Source: an uncultured Lactobacillus sp.
Lineage (GTDB): Bacteria > Bacillota > Bacilli > Lactobacillales > Lactobacillaceae
DNA length: 64,000 nucleotides
Reading direction: 5' to 3'
NCBI RefSeq assembly: GCF_944327175.1
Contig: NZ_CALVGT010000032.1
Location: 40,638 to 104,637 of the forward strand
Part shown: piece after piece, positions 25,515 to 34,687 of the stretch
Layout: each line of letters opens with the position of its first letter
Numbering within the stretch: the stretch's first letter is position 1
Translations under genes and position numbers: made by a program
The notes under the pieces: generated by a model
Seen by the model: the letters and a program-made list of their open reading frames with translations, nothing else
Told to the model about the DNA's origin: nothing
Databases searched by the model: none

Positions 25515-27442
25515 TATTTCTCCTCAATCCCTAATAAGTCGGCAAGGTCGCTCCGGTAATCTTCCACGATTTCCGCCTTCTGGCCATCGCAGTCGATTAC
25601 GGCATCGCCGATTTCGTCAAAAATCTTCTCATTGATCTGGTCCACGACCACGCTTAAGAGCAGGTGCCGCTGGCGTAAAAAGTCCTGGTAGGGCTGGCCG
25701 GAAAAAAGAGCCAAAAGCAGCTGCTCTTCATTCTCGTCTAAGCCCAGGTCACTAGCAGCTGATTCATCGATAACCTTTGTCATCTTTTCCTCTGTAGCAG
25801 AAGACTTAGGTACTTGCTTACTTTTCTCGATAGAATTTTTCTCTATTCTTTCAGCTTCTTCGGCTTCCAGCTGCCGTTCTTCTTCAGTCAGCAGGCTTTC
25901 CTTGGTTTCAGCCGCGTCAGCCCGGATCTGGTCCAGGCTGGCCAGATTGATCTTAACCTTTGGCCGGGCCCTTTCTACCAGGATTTCCTGGTAGTCAGCA
26001 ATTCCTTGTACGATTGCCTGCTTAAAAGCGGGAGGCAGGTCTTTTTCTTTCAAGGCCCGTCCCTGCTTAAAGGCCTGCCGGCTCAAGCGGTCAAATTCAT
26101 GCATGAAATTGGCCAAAATCTGTCTCTGCCGGCTGGAAGGCCAGTAGACTTCATTACTCCACTGCCCGCCCTGGCAGCGGTAGACAAGGCCAGGAGCTAA
26201 AATGAGCTCAGCTTCTTTGACCGGATCAAGGCTGAAGAAAACTGTATCAGCAAACATTTCTACCGGCAAGGTCGTTTTTTCCCCGACCAAAAGCTTAAGC
26301 AATTGATAAGGGTTAAGGCGGACTTCCTGCCAGACCTGGGCTAAAAGTTCATAAAACTTCTCCGGTTCCTTTTTCAGCAAGGGATTGTTCTTAGGCAAAT
26401 AAGAAGACAAGCAGCAAATGGCCTGGTAGAGTTCCTGCCCGCTTGCTTCACCGGACAAGAGATGATGATAAACCTCCCCCCGCATCAGCTCGTCTGCAAA
26501 AGCCGGGCGGATTTGATCAAGGGAAAAGCCGTAATAAACCAGGTAGTTCTGCAAGATATGCTTTTGCTGCCAGCTAGTGGAAATATCCTTTTGCTCCGCG
26601 CACTTGGCAAAAAGAAGGCGGAGTTGACGGAGGCCATCAGCTTTATCCTTAACCCCAATCTGGCAGACTAATTCACTGGCCAGCAAATAGACATAGGGAG
26701 CCGGAGCTGGCTTGTACTTGCCCTGCCGGAACTTGGTCCGCCAGGAAAAATAGGACCGCAACTGGTCGACGGTCAGATCATGGTAGACTGGCCGCTGCTT
26801 GTTAATTGGGACCATTTTGGCAAAATCATCCTCGTAATTTGCCATCAGCATCCCCTGCCGGTAAAAATTGCTCTCCCGGCGGGGTACTGCCAGATAGTCG
26901 TAAGCCTCCTGCATCTGCTTGATCCCTTCCGGGACCACGGGCTTGCCCTTTTCAGCCAGCAGGCGGTCAAAGTCGCTGTCTTTGAAAAAAGCCGGCCGCT
27001 TTGGCCGTTTAGGGATCACTTCTTCTTGGAAGTCTTCTCCCTCATCATCCAGCAGGTAGATTTCATGTTCTTGGCTGCTATCTTGCCTATCTACATCTTC
27101 ATTTTTTACAACTTCCAAGGGCCGGGAGCTCTGGTAGGCAGAATCCAGGGTCTTGTAAAAGAAGCGGTCGTTTAAAGCAGGATTTGTTAAATCAACACTG
27201 ATCCAGGCCGGGTCCTGCATAAAAACCGCTGGTCCAAAAGCAGGCTGGCCAGCCAAAAACTTAGCCAGTGACCCGCATTTCAGTTCAACCGTTTCGCGGC
27301 CGTCCTTCTTAAGGAGCAGGGCAAAGCTTTCATTTGCTCCTGGGACCGTGACGGCAGCCAAGGTCTGCCCGGCCAGGTCGACGTAGCTAGCCTCAATATC
27401 ATATTTGCTTTGAATGTAGTCGGCTACTTCCGCCAAGCGCAT
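25514..27442 (-). CDS. TerB-N/TerB-C domain protein, first gene of the helicase-ATPase island
   Basis: A 642-residue soluble protein. The N-terminal part (about 1-100, with FGPAVFMQDPAWISVDL) is weakly reminiscent of MmcQ/YjbR DNA-binding folds. An acidic linker follows. A TerB-N domain is marked by SNFYRQGMLMANYEDDF and LRSYFSWRTKFRQGKYKPAP (about 215-300). The C-terminus has TerB-C features (VKINLASLDQIRADA, then an acidic helix region). It has a strong GGAGGGG ribosome site. TerB domains were first seen in tellurite-resistance genes, but this family often accompanies helicases and ATPases; no tellurite gene is present here. Confidence 0.8.
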   Translation of the reverse strand: MRLAEVADYIQSKYDIEASYVDLAGQTLAAVTVPGANESFALLLKKDGRETVELKCGSLAKFLAGQPAFGPAVFMQDPAWISVDLTNPALNDRFFYKTLDSAYQSSRPLEVVKNEDVDRQDSSQEHEIYLLDDEGEDFQEEVIPKRPKRPAFFKDSDFDRLLAEKGKPVVPEGIKQMQEAYDYLAVPRRESNFYRQGMLMANYEDDFAKMVPINKQRPVYHDLTVDQLRSYFSWRTKFRQGKYKPAPAPYVYLLASELVCQIGVKDKADGLRQLRLLFAKCAEQKDISTSWQQKHILQNYLVYYGFSLDQIRPAFADELMRGEVYHHLLSGEASGQELYQAICCLSSYLPKNNPLLKKEPEKFYELLAQVWQEVRLNPYQLLKLLVGEKTTLPVEMFADTVFFSLDPVKEAELILAPGLVYRCQGGQWSNEVYWPSSRQRQILANFMHEFDRLSRQAFKQGRALKEKDLPPAFKQAIVQGIADYQEILVERARPKVKINLASLDQIRADAAETKESLLTEEERQLEAEEAERIEKNSIEKSKQVPKSSATEEKMTKVIDESAASDLGLDENEEQLLLALFSGQPYQDFLRQRHLLLSVVVDQINEKIFDEIGDAVIDCDGQKAEIVEDYRSDLADLLGIEEK

Positions 27443-27510
27443 GCCTGCCCCTCCTTGCTGTTTTTATCATAATTATAGCACGATTTTTCGAACGTTAGTT
27501 CCAAAACGCG

Positions 27511-27547
27511 CAAAAATAAAACTGCCTTGCAAAATGCAAAGCAGTTT
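27511..27547 (-). terminator. Terminator after rplS
   Basis: Minus strand: AAACTGC and TTGCA pair with TGCAA and GCAGTTT around a 3-base loop, one mismatch, followed by TATTTTTG. Confidence 0.85.
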
Positions 27548-27564
27548 CAGATTCGTTGTCAGAA

Positions 27565-27912
27565 TTAACGACGACGTTCTGCGATACGAGCAGCCTTACC
27601 GCTACGAGTCCGCAAGTAGTAAAGCTTAGCACGACGTACGCGGCCGTGACGGGTAACTTCAACCTTGGCAACACGTGGAGTGTTAACTGGGAAAGTCCGT
27701 TCAACGCCAACGCCGGAAGCAATCTTACGAACAGTGTAAGTAGCACCGATGCCAGTACCCTTCTTCTTGATTACGACACCTTCGAAGATCTGGATACGTT
27801 CGTGAGTACCTTCAACAACACGTACGTGAACACGAACAGTGTCCCCGGCACGGAATTCAGGCATGTCGTCACGAAGTTGTTCTTTAGTCAATTCTTGAAT
27901 TAATGGATCCAT
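27565..27912 (-). CDS. rplS: 50S ribosomal protein L19
   Basis: Large-subunit protein L19 at the 30S-50S interface. The true start is the ATG at 27912, giving 115 residues ([14 protein letters not shown]...), because GAAGGAGAAACAATA precedes it. The frame remains open 10 codons further upstream but without a site. Conserved parts are [20 protein letters not shown] and [11 protein letters not shown]. It is separated from trmD by the SNF2 helicase gene, whereas rpsP-rimM-trmD-rplS are usually contiguous. Confidence 0.97.
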   Translation of the reverse strand: MDPLIQELTKEQLRDDMPEFRAGDTVRVHVRVVEGTHERIQIFEGVVIKKKGTGIGATYTVRKIASGVGVERTFPVNTPRVAKVEVTRHGRVRRAKLYYLRTRSGKAARIAERRR

Positions 27913-27993
27913 TATTGTTTCTCCTTCTACGGCATTCATCAACCTCTCTGGGCCAGCGGAACACCCCTAATCTTTATTGGTAAAATACCACGT

Positions 27994-28022
27994 CTAATAG
28001 AATACCATCTTTGGCCAGGCAA
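27994..28022 (-). promoter_or_regulatory. Candidate rplS promoter
   Basis: Minus strand: TTGCCT (28022-28017), a 17-base spacer, TATTAG (27999-27994), leaving about 75 untranslated bases. It would make rplS independent of the trmD operon. Confidence 0.5.
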
Positions 28023-28033
28023 AGCAAGCTTCT

Positions 28034-31000
28034 TTAGTCCAAAATCTTGAGCAAGTCTTCCTTTTGCAGGCTGGTGCTGGAAACAGACTCTGCCGTCAAG
28101 ATGCCTTGCGCCAGCTGGCTCTTAGCTTCCTGCAAGTCCAAAATAGCTTCTTCAACCGTGTCCTTGGCAATCAGCTTGTAGACCGTTACCTTCTTTTCCT
28201 GGCCGATCCGGTGGGCCCGGTCAGTTGCCTGGTTCTGGGCCGCCACGTTCCACCATGGGTCATAGTGAATGACGGTATCCGCCCCGGTCAAGTTGAGCCC
28301 CGTCCCCCCGGCCTTAAGGGAAATCAAGAAGACCTTAGCCGGACTGTCTTTATGGTTGAAGACGTTGACTAAAGTCAGCCGTCTGGCTTTAGGGGTCTGG
28401 CCATCGATCCGTAAAAAGCCGATTTCCTCTGCCTTCAGGCTTTCTGCTAGCAGGTCCAGCATGCTGGTAAACTGGGAGAAAAGCAGGACCTTGTGGCCCG
28501 CGTCAATCGCGCTCTTGATCAAGTCCACGCAGGCCAGGCGCTTTTCAGATTCACCCTTGTAGTCTTCATAAAGCAGGCCCGGGTCGCAGCAGATTTCCCT
28601 GATCCTGGTCAATGCTGCCAGAATCTGAATCTGCTCGCGCTTGATGCCTTCATCATCCTCAGCCATGACTTTCTTTTTCAAGCGGGCAATTTCAGCGTCA
28701 TAGAGCTTTCTCTGCTCCTTGCCCATACCGACATAGCGGACTTCCTCCAGCTTGTATGGCAGGTCCTTGAGGACGTCTTTTTTCAAGCGGCGCAGGATAA
28801 AGGGGCCAACCATCTGACTGAGCCGGGTCAGGCAGTCCTGGTCATCTTCTTTAACGATCGGGCTTTCAAAATCCTTCTTAAATTCCCGGTAGCTCTTTAA
28901 AAAGCCCGGCATGATGAAGTTAAAAATACTCCACAGTTCGCTCAAACGGTTTTCAATTGGTGTCCCGGTCAAGGCAAAGCAGTGTTTGGCCTTGACGACG
29001 GAAACGGCCTTAGCCGCGGCTGTCCGCGGATTTTTGATCATCTGCGCCTCATCGATTACTTCATAGGCAAAAGTATGCGGGGCATAGTTAGCAATATCGC
29101 GCTTAAGCAGGTCATAAGAAGTAATCACAACGTCGATATCCTTTAAATCTGCCAGCTGCTCGCTTCGCTCTTTCTTAGAGCCGGCTAAAACCAGGGTCTT
29201 CATTTTCGGGACAAACTTTTTAAACTCAGCTTCCCAGTTCAGAACCAGGGAGGCCGGAGCCACGATCAAACTTGGCTGGCCCTTTTGACTGGCCAGGAGG
29301 CTGATCACCTGCAAGGTCTTGCCCAGACCCATTTCATCCGCCAGAATCCCGCCAAAGCCATGCTGGGCCAGCCGGTTCATCCAGGCAGTCCCGGTCTTTT
29401 GGTAGGGCCGGAGAATCTTCTCCAGTCTCTTTGGCAATTCCAGTGACGCTTCTTTTTGGTCAAAATCGTCGATCAGTTGCTGGAAGTGGTCGTCGCGCTC
29501 AATTTCACCCATCTCCTGCTCTTTTAAGAGCTGGTCAACGTAAAGGGCCCGGTAGGCCGGCATTTCCAGCTGCTCTTTGCCAAAATCCTTAGCGGTTAAA
29601 TCTAAGTTTTTAGCTAAAAGGGCCAGCTTTTCCAAGTCCTGGCTGGCTGGATTAAGGAAGCTGCCGTTCTTCAAGCGGATATACTTCTTCCGGTCCTTGT
29701 ACTGGCTGAAGACCTCCGCTAATTCTTCTGGCGTCAGCTCACTTTGCAGATCCAAGCGCAAAAGCCCGTCACTTAAGGAAAGGCCAAAAGCCAGATTCAG
29801 CCTGTCTTTAAGCTTGAGCTTTTTAAAGGCTGGAGTAACTTCAACTTCATCAAAGGCGGCAAGCAATTTCGGCATCCCTTCCAAAAGCTGGTATACCGCG
29901 TCGTCATCCCCTTTATCCAAGCGGCAGTCGCCGTCTTCCAGGTCAAAATATTTCTCCAAAAGCTCAGCCAGCTTCTTTTCCTTGTACCAGTCCCGCTTAA
30001 CTGCCCTCTCCCCGCTTTCGCCCAAGCGGAGCTCTTTGCCCTGGTAAAAGACCCGGGCCTGGCCAACTACATCATCGCCCTCTACATCCAGGCGCAGCTG
30101 GCTCTTTTCCAGGCCTCCTGCCTCTTCCAAAAGCTGCTGGGCAGCCTGACTAATAGTCAAGTTGCTGTATTTTTTCAAAAGGGGCAGGACAGTGGCCTTG
30201 AATTGGCTCAGCTGGTTTATGTCAAAGGACACGTCAATATTTTCTTTATTGCCAAAAAGGGCGTACAGCATGTTGCCAAGCTTGCCGGCAATAAATGCCT
30301 CATCTGTCAGCTGATAGCTGGCCCGGATCCCCCGGAGTACCGGCGGGCAAATCCCGGTAATGCTGATCCCCCGGCTCCCGTATACGTCGATCTCAAGCTC
30401 AGCTTTCTCCAGTTCGCCCCGCTTGGCAGGAACGACCTGCTTATTGTCCAAATTTTCGACTTCGCTGCCTTCAACCGCCGCGAAAAAGCCGTCAATCCGG
30501 CCGGAAGCAATCTCAATGCTCCTTTTTGACTTCCCGTAAATTTCCGCCCCATCTGCCGCGATGGTGGCCAAAAAGCTGAACAGGCGCTGGCTGGCCGGGT
30601 CAAAAGAATCTGGTGACACCAAGACTTCTTCCTTGCCCAGGGACATTGGCCGCCAGCTTAAAACGTCGTCGACAAAATTCTGGATGTTTTTGACCACGTA
30701 AAGGCGCTTTTGGCCAACTTTAAACTTGACTGAAAGGGACCCGCCCGGCTCTTTTTCCAGCTGGGCCAAAAGCTTCACGTCCTCTAAAGCATCCCGGTCA
30801 AATTCTTCCAGCATCTCTGCCCGGGCCAAGGCGCGGCCTGCCTGGTAGTCAGTTAATTCACCCGGGTTTTCCCGCATAATCATCAAAACCAGCTTCTGCA
30901 GGAGGGCAATTTCATGCCGGCAGGGGCCGATAATTTCATCCTGCTTGCATTCGCTAAAATTGCAATTCAGCTCAATCACCTTATTAAGGCCAACTTTAAC

Positions 31001-31591
31001 GCTGACCCTGTCCCCGTTACCGCGGTTGGCGAAATGGCTGAAGCCGGTAACCGTTAAAAGGGGCTGGTCAGCATGAGCCTGGCTGTCATCCAGGTTAACA
31101 GCAACCAAGTGGGCCAGGGCCGGATTATCCCAGATCCGCTCCCAAAGGACAGGATCAAAGTCAACTGATGCAAGAATTTTACCAGGATCAAAAATATAAT
31201 TGACGTATTTTCTGCCCAGGCCGTAGACCTTTTCAATGATCTCTTCCTGCCGCTTTTTACGGTCACTTGCCGGCAAATCACTGGTCAAGGGTTCCTGGAT
31301 GGCCTGCATCCCTTCGATAAAAAGCTCCGTGGCGTATAAGCAGGCTGCCTCGTGCTTGCAGTTGTAGCCTTCAGAAGCGTATGGGCAGTCACAGTCCATC
31401 CACTTGATCTCGCTCCAGTCATCAGAGAAGTCGATTTCTACGTCATAGCTCTGCCCGGGCTTGCCGACCCGGCAGTGGATGCCAGCCGGCAAGTCGCTGT
31501 AGCTGGGCGCGTAGACCCAGTCCCTTTTCCAATAGTCCCTTCCCCGGTCCAGGATCCGGTTGGAAAAAAGCTTCCTCCATTGCAGCGTCAT
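28034..31591 (-). CDS. SNF2-family helicase with N-terminal SWIM zinc finger
   Basis: A 1185-residue ATP-dependent DNA translocase related to Bacillus YwqA. The SWIM finger (MDCDCPYASEGYNCKHEAAC, about residues 65-85) probably binds DNA or protein. The SNF2 ATPase core starts near residue 735 with LADEMGLGKTLQVISLL and EVIDEAQMIKNP. The C-terminal helicase half has LKAGGTGLNLTGADTVIHYD and QATDRAHRIGQ. The start was taken at the ATG (31591) after AGGTGA, which overlaps the trmD stop. The cellular role is not established; a repair or transcription-recycling role is plausible. It interrupts the trmD-rplS pair. Confidence 0.92.
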   Translation of the reverse strand: MTLQWRKLFSNRILDRGRDYWKRDWVYAPSYSDLPAGIHCRVGKPGQSYDVEIDFSDDWSEIKWMDCDCPYASEGYNCKHEAACLYATELFIEGMQAIQEPLTSDLPASDRKKRQEEIIEKVYGLGRKYVNYIFDPGKILASVDFDPVLWERIWDNPALAHLVAVNLDDSQAHADQPLLTVTGFSHFANRGNGDRVSVKVGLNKVIELNCNFSECKQDEIIGPCRHEIALLQKLVLMIMRENPGELTDYQAGRALARAEMLEEFDRDALEDVKLLAQLEKEPGGSLSVKFKVGQKRLYVVKNIQNFVDDVLSWRPMSLGKEEVLVSPDSFDPASQRLFSFLATIAADGAEIYGKSKRSIEIASGRIDGFFAAVEGSEVENLDNKQVVPAKRGELEKAELEIDVYGSRGISITGICPPVLRGIRASYQLTDEAFIAGKLGNMLYALFGNKENIDVSFDINQLSQFKATVLPLLKKYSNLTISQAAQQLLEEAGGLEKSQLRLDVEGDDVVGQARVFYQGKELRLGESGERAVKRDWYKEKKLAELLEKYFDLEDGDCRLDKGDDDAVYQLLEGMPKLLAAFDEVEVTPAFKKLKLKDRLNLAFGLSLSDGLLRLDLQSELTPEELAEVFSQYKDRKKYIRLKNGSFLNPASQDLEKLALLAKNLDLTAKDFGKEQLEMPAYRALYVDQLLKEQEMGEIERDDHFQQLIDDFDQKEASLELPKRLEKILRPYQKTGTAWMNRLAQHGFGGILADEMGLGKTLQVISLLASQKGQPSLIVAPASLVLNWEAEFKKFVPKMKTLVLAGSKKERSEQLADLKDIDVVITSYDLLKRDIANYAPHTFAYEVIDEAQMIKNPRTAAAKAVSVVKAKHCFALTGTPIENRLSELWSIFNFIMPGFLKSYREFKKDFESPIVKEDDQDCLTRLSQMVGPFILRRLKKDVLKDLPYKLEEVRYVGMGKEQRKLYDAEIARLKKKVMAEDDEGIKREQIQILAALTRIREICCDPGLLYEDYKGESEKRLACVDLIKSAIDAGHKVLLFSQFTSMLDLLAESLKAEEIGFLRIDGQTPKARRLTLVNVFNHKDSPAKVFLISLKAGGTGLNLTGADTVIHYDPWWNVAAQNQATDRAHRIGQEKKVTVYKLIAKDTVEEAILDLQEAKSQLAQGILTAESVSSTSLQKEDLLKILD

Positions 31592-31595
31592 CAAA

Positions 31596-32324
31596 TCACC
31601 TATTAGCCTGCTCGTCTTCTCTGATCTGCCGCAGCATTCTGACTTCTTCCGGGGTCAAGTCCCGCTTCTCCAGCAGGTCCGGCCGGTGCTCCTTGGTAGC
31701 CTTCAAGGCCTGGTAGTGCCGCCATTCATCGATCTTGCCGTGGTTGCCTGAAAGGAGGACATCTGGCACCTTTTGCCCCGCAAAATCAGCTGGCCGGGTG
31801 TATTGCGGATATTCCAACAGGCCGTCTGAGAAGGATTCTTCAACTGGTGACAAGGCATTGCCCAGAATCCCTGGCAAAAGGCGGACAGTAGCGTCGATCA
31901 TGCTCATAGTTGGCAGCTCCCCGCCAGTCAAAACGTAGTCGCCGATTGACACAGTTTCGTCAGCCAGGTCGTAAACCCGCTGGTCAAAACCTTCAAAGTG
32001 CCCGCAGATGAAGGTCAGGTTTTCTTCCTTGGACCATTCCTGAGCCATCTGTTCATTGAAAGTTTTCCCCTGGGGCGCCGTAATGATGACCTTGCCCTTC
32101 TTTTCCAGGGAATCAAGGGCCTTCTTGATCGGCATCACCTGCAGAACCATCCCGGCCCCGCCCCCATAAGGAGTGTCATCGACGGACTTGTGCGGCCGGT
32201 CAGAAAAATCGCGGAAGTTGACCAGGTTCAGCTTCCACTTGCCATCTTCCTGGCCCCGGCCAAGCAGGGAAACCTGCAAGGGGGTAAACATTTCAGGAAA
32301 CAGGGTCAATACGTTGATGTTCAC
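31596..32324 (-). CDS. trmD: tRNA (guanine37-N1)-methyltransferase
   Basis: Methylates G37 next to the anticodon to prevent frameshifting. The knotted SPOUT fold is shown by DDTPYGGGAGMVLQV and by ETVSIGDYVLTGGELPTMSM, which forms the SAM-binding trefoil knot. The length is 242 residues. It starts at the base where rimM stops, so translation is coupled. It is part of rpsP-rimM-trmD. Confidence 0.97.
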   Translation of the reverse strand: MNINVLTLFPEMFTPLQVSLLGRGQEDGKWKLNLVNFRDFSDRPHKSVDDTPYGGGAGMVLQVMPIKKALDSLEKKGKVIITAPQGKTFNEQMAQEWSKEENLTFICGHFEGFDQRVYDLADETVSIGDYVLTGGELPTMSMIDATVRLLPGILGNALSPVEESFSDGLLEYPQYTRPADFAGQKVPDVLLSGNHGKIDEWRHYQALKATKEHRPDLLEKRDLTPEEVRMLRQIREDEQANR

Positions 32325-32827
32325 TATCTCAAGCCCTCCATTAATTCAACCCGGATTTCTTTATTATCAATATCCACGCTCTTAACGACCTGCGGGATGT
32401 ATGGGAGCCAGAAGTTCTTGCCGTTTTCGTCAGTTACTTCCCAGATGTCATTGGCGCCTGGCGCTTCAATATCAGTCAATTCGCCGATTTCTTCCCCGCT
32501 TTCATCGTCGAAAACCTTGCAGCCCAAGAGGTCTCTATAGTAGTAGACCCCATCAGGTAATTCCCCTTGGTCTTCTTCGCTGATCAAGATTTCCGTCCCC
32601 TTCAGCTTTTCCGCCTGGTCGATATCGGTGATTTCCTCAAAAGTTACCAGCCAGAACTGCTTAAAGGGCCGGCCAGCGGCTACCGTCACTTCCCGGCTTC
32701 CGTCGCCCAGGTAAAGACGGGAACCAGTTCTGAAGCGGTCTTCCGGAAAGTCGGTGGTCAAAGCGACCTTGACTTCACCCTTTAAGCCATGGGTCGCGAT
32801 GATTTTGCCAACATTGTAGTAATTCAT
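32324..32827 (-). CDS. rimM: 16S rRNA processing/ribosome maturation factor
   Basis: Helps assemble the 30S head and binds S19. It has 167 residues with the N-terminal RimM barrel (YYNVGKIIATHGLKGEVKV) and a C-terminal PRC-barrel (YYYRDLLGCKVFDDESGEEIG). It lies 61 bases after rpsP and overlaps trmD, the usual order. Confidence 0.96.
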   Translation of the reverse strand: MNYYNVGKIIATHGLKGEVKVALTTDFPEDRFRTGSRLYLGDGSREVTVAAGRPFKQFWLVTFEEITDIDQAEKLKGTEILISEEDQGELPDGVYYYRDLLGCKVFDDESGEEIGELTDIEAPGANDIWEVTDENGKNFWLPYIPQVVKSVDIDNKEIRVELMEGLR

Positions 32828-32888
32828 GGTGTATGTTTTTCCTTTTCAAACAAAAAAGTTTGAAGCTAGTGCCCCAAACCTTTTCCAA

Positions 32889-33161
32889 TTATTTGTTGTA
32901 CTTTTCGTCGTGCAACTTAGCCATCAAGCCAGCGCCTGAAAGAAGTGAACGAACAGTGTCTGAAGGTTGTGCACCCTTCTTCAGCCATTCAAAGATCTTG
33001 TCTTCATCAAGCTTCAATTCCTTTGGTTGTGAAACTGGGTTGTAGTAACCAACTTCTTCGATGAAGCGGCCGTCACGCGGTGCACGTGAATCTGCTACAA
33101 CAATCCGGTAAAATGGCTTTCTCTTAGCACCCATACGGCGCATACGAATCTTAACTGACAT
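32889..33161 (-). CDS. rpsP: 30S ribosomal protein S16
   Basis: Early-assembling small-subunit protein. The 90-residue protein starts [20 protein letters not shown], the invariant S16 opening, and contains [19 protein letters not shown]. The ATG follows AGGAGG. It leads the rpsP-rimM-trmD operon from its own promoter. Confidence 0.98.
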   Translation of the reverse strand: MSVKIRMRRMGAKRKPFYRIVVADSRAPRDGRFIEEVGYYNPVSQPKELKLDEDKIFEWLKKGAQPSDTVRSLLSGAGLMAKLHDEKYNK

Positions 33162-33191
33162 TAATTAGTCCTCCTAAATTTCAATAGTTAT

Positions 33192-33220
33192 ACTATAACA
33201 TCCAAAGAGCAGCCTGTAAA
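33192..33220 (-). promoter_or_regulatory. rpsP operon promoter
   Basis: Minus strand: TTTACA (33220-33215), a 17-base spacer, TATAGT (33197-33192). The -35 lies inside the hairpin that follows ffh. Confidence 0.7.
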
Positions 33221-33244
33221 GTATTTTTACTTAACAGCCTGCCC
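33207..33244 (-). terminator. Hairpin after ffh (candidate terminator)
   Basis: 17-base arms pairing at 14 positions around a tttt loop. On the minus strand only a short T-run (CTTTGG) follows, so termination may be partial. On the plus strand a T7 run follows, but no plus-strand gene is present. Confidence 0.5.
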
Positions 33245-33255
33245 TTTTTTTAAAA

Positions 33256-34686
33256 TTATGAGTGGAAGCGCTTGATCTTCTTCATTTTCTTGGCCTTCTT
33301 CTTCTTGAAGCTCTTCCCCATCCGCCGCATGGCCATCTTAGCCATCGGGCTGTTCATGCCAGGCAATTTCTCCAAGTCCTTGAAGTTCCCCTTAGTCACC
33401 TTGGACATCATGTCCTTGGCCGTCTTGAACTCCTTGATCATTCGGTTGACTTCCACAATCGGCACGCCTGACCCGGCCGCGATCCGCCGGCGCCGGCTCG
33501 GGTTAAGCAGGCTTTCGTCTTCTCTTTCGGCTGGCGTCATGGAGTAGACGATGGCCTTGGTGTGGGCGATCTGCTTCTCATCGATTGAGAAGTTCTTTAA
33601 TTGCGGGTTATTGGCCATGCCGGGAATCATCTTCATGATTTCATCCAGCGGCCCCATCTTTTGCACCTGTTCCAGCTGGTCGATAAAGTCGTTGAAGTCA
33701 AAAGTGTTTTCCCGCATCTTCTGGGCAACTTTTTCCGCCTGCTTGGCATCGTAGTCCTGCTGGGCCTTTTCGATCAAGGTCAGCATGTCCCCCATGCCCA
33801 GGATTCTGGAAGCCATCCGGTCCGGGTGGAAGACTTCCAGGTCGGTCAGCTTTTCCCCTTGCCCAGTGAAGAGGATCGGCTTGCCGGTAATGGCTCTGAT
33901 CGACAAGGCGGCCCCGCCCCGGGTGTCACCATCCAGCTTGGTCAAGATGACCCCAGTCACGTCTAGGCGTTCATTGAAGGTCTTGGCCACATCAGCCGCG
34001 GCTTGCCCGGTCATGGCGTCAACGACCAAGAGGATATTGTCCGGGTGGCTGACCGCCTTGACTTCTTCCAGTTCCTTCATCAAAGGTTCATCAATTTCCA
34101 GCCGGCCGGCCGTGTCGATGATTACGTAATCGTTTCTGTGGACGGCTGCTTCGGCCAGGCCGTCTTCCACAATCTTGGCCACGCTCTTTTCTTCCGGGTC
34201 GCTGTAAACTGGAACATTCAAGTCCGCCCCGATTTGCTTGAGCTGGTCAATGGCCGCTGGCCGGTAGATGTCACCGGCAATCAAAAACGGCCGGGCCTTT
34301 TCTTCCTTCATCAAGCGGTAGGCCAATTTGCCGACCGTGGTAGTCTTACCTGTACCTTGCAGACCGACCATCATGATAACGGTTGGGATATGCGGGGACT
34401 TGGTTAAGCCGACCGCTTCTTCCCCCATCATCTTGGTCAGTTCTTCATTGACGATCTTGATGACCTGCTGGCCTGGAGTCAGTGATTCCTGCACTTCCTG
34501 TCCCAGGGCCCGCTTTTTGATGGTCTTGATAAAGTCCTTGACCACCTTGAAGTTGACGTCGGCTTCAAGCAAGGCCAGGCGGATTTCCCGGGAGGCGGCG
34601 TTGATGTCTTCTTCAGAAATCTTCCCCTTCCCGGTCAAGTTGCGCAGGGCCTTCTGCAAACGTTCACTTAAATTTTCAAATGCCAT
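33256..34686 (-). CDS. ffh: Signal recognition particle GTPase Ffh (SRP54)
   Basis: Binds signal sequences on nascent chains with 4.5S RNA and delivers them to FtsY. The 476-residue protein has the N domain, the G domain with MVGLQGTGKTTTVGKLAYRL and DTAGRLEIDEPLM, and the methionine-rich M domain (MGPLDEIMKMIPGM; SRRRRIAAGSGVPIVEVNRM). The C-terminus is a Lys/Met-rich tail. It lies 1 base after ylxM. Its receptor FtsY is encoded nearby. Confidence 0.98.
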   Translation of the reverse strand: MAFENLSERLQKALRNLTGKGKISEEDINAASREIRLALLEADVNFKVVKDFIKTIKKRALGQEVQESLTPGQQVIKIVNEELTKMMGEEAVGLTKSPHIPTVIMMVGLQGTGKTTTVGKLAYRLMKEEKARPFLIAGDIYRPAAIDQLKQIGADLNVPVYSDPEEKSVAKIVEDGLAEAAVHRNDYVIIDTAGRLEIDEPLMKELEEVKAVSHPDNILLVVDAMTGQAAADVAKTFNERLDVTGVILTKLDGDTRGGAALSIRAITGKPILFTGQGEKLTDLEVFHPDRMASRILGMGDMLTLIEKAQQDYDAKQAEKVAQKMRENTFDFNDFIDQLEQVQKMGPLDEIMKMIPGMANNPQLKNFSIDEKQIAHTKAIVYSMTPAEREDESLLNPSRRRRIAAGSGVPIVEVNRMIKEFKTAKDMMSKVTKGNFKDLEKLPGMNSPMAKMAMRRMGKSFKKKKAKKMKKIKRFHS

Positions 34687-34687
34687 C

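Noticed and set aside
21936-27442. A complete BREX or DISARM phage-defence system
   Set aside because: No methyltransferase, PglZ, BrxA/B/C or phospholipase-D nuclease gene is present; only helicase and ATPase relatives are found.
25514-27442. Tellurite resistance function
   Set aside because: TerB-type domains alone do not show this; no TerC/TerD/TerZ genes are nearby.
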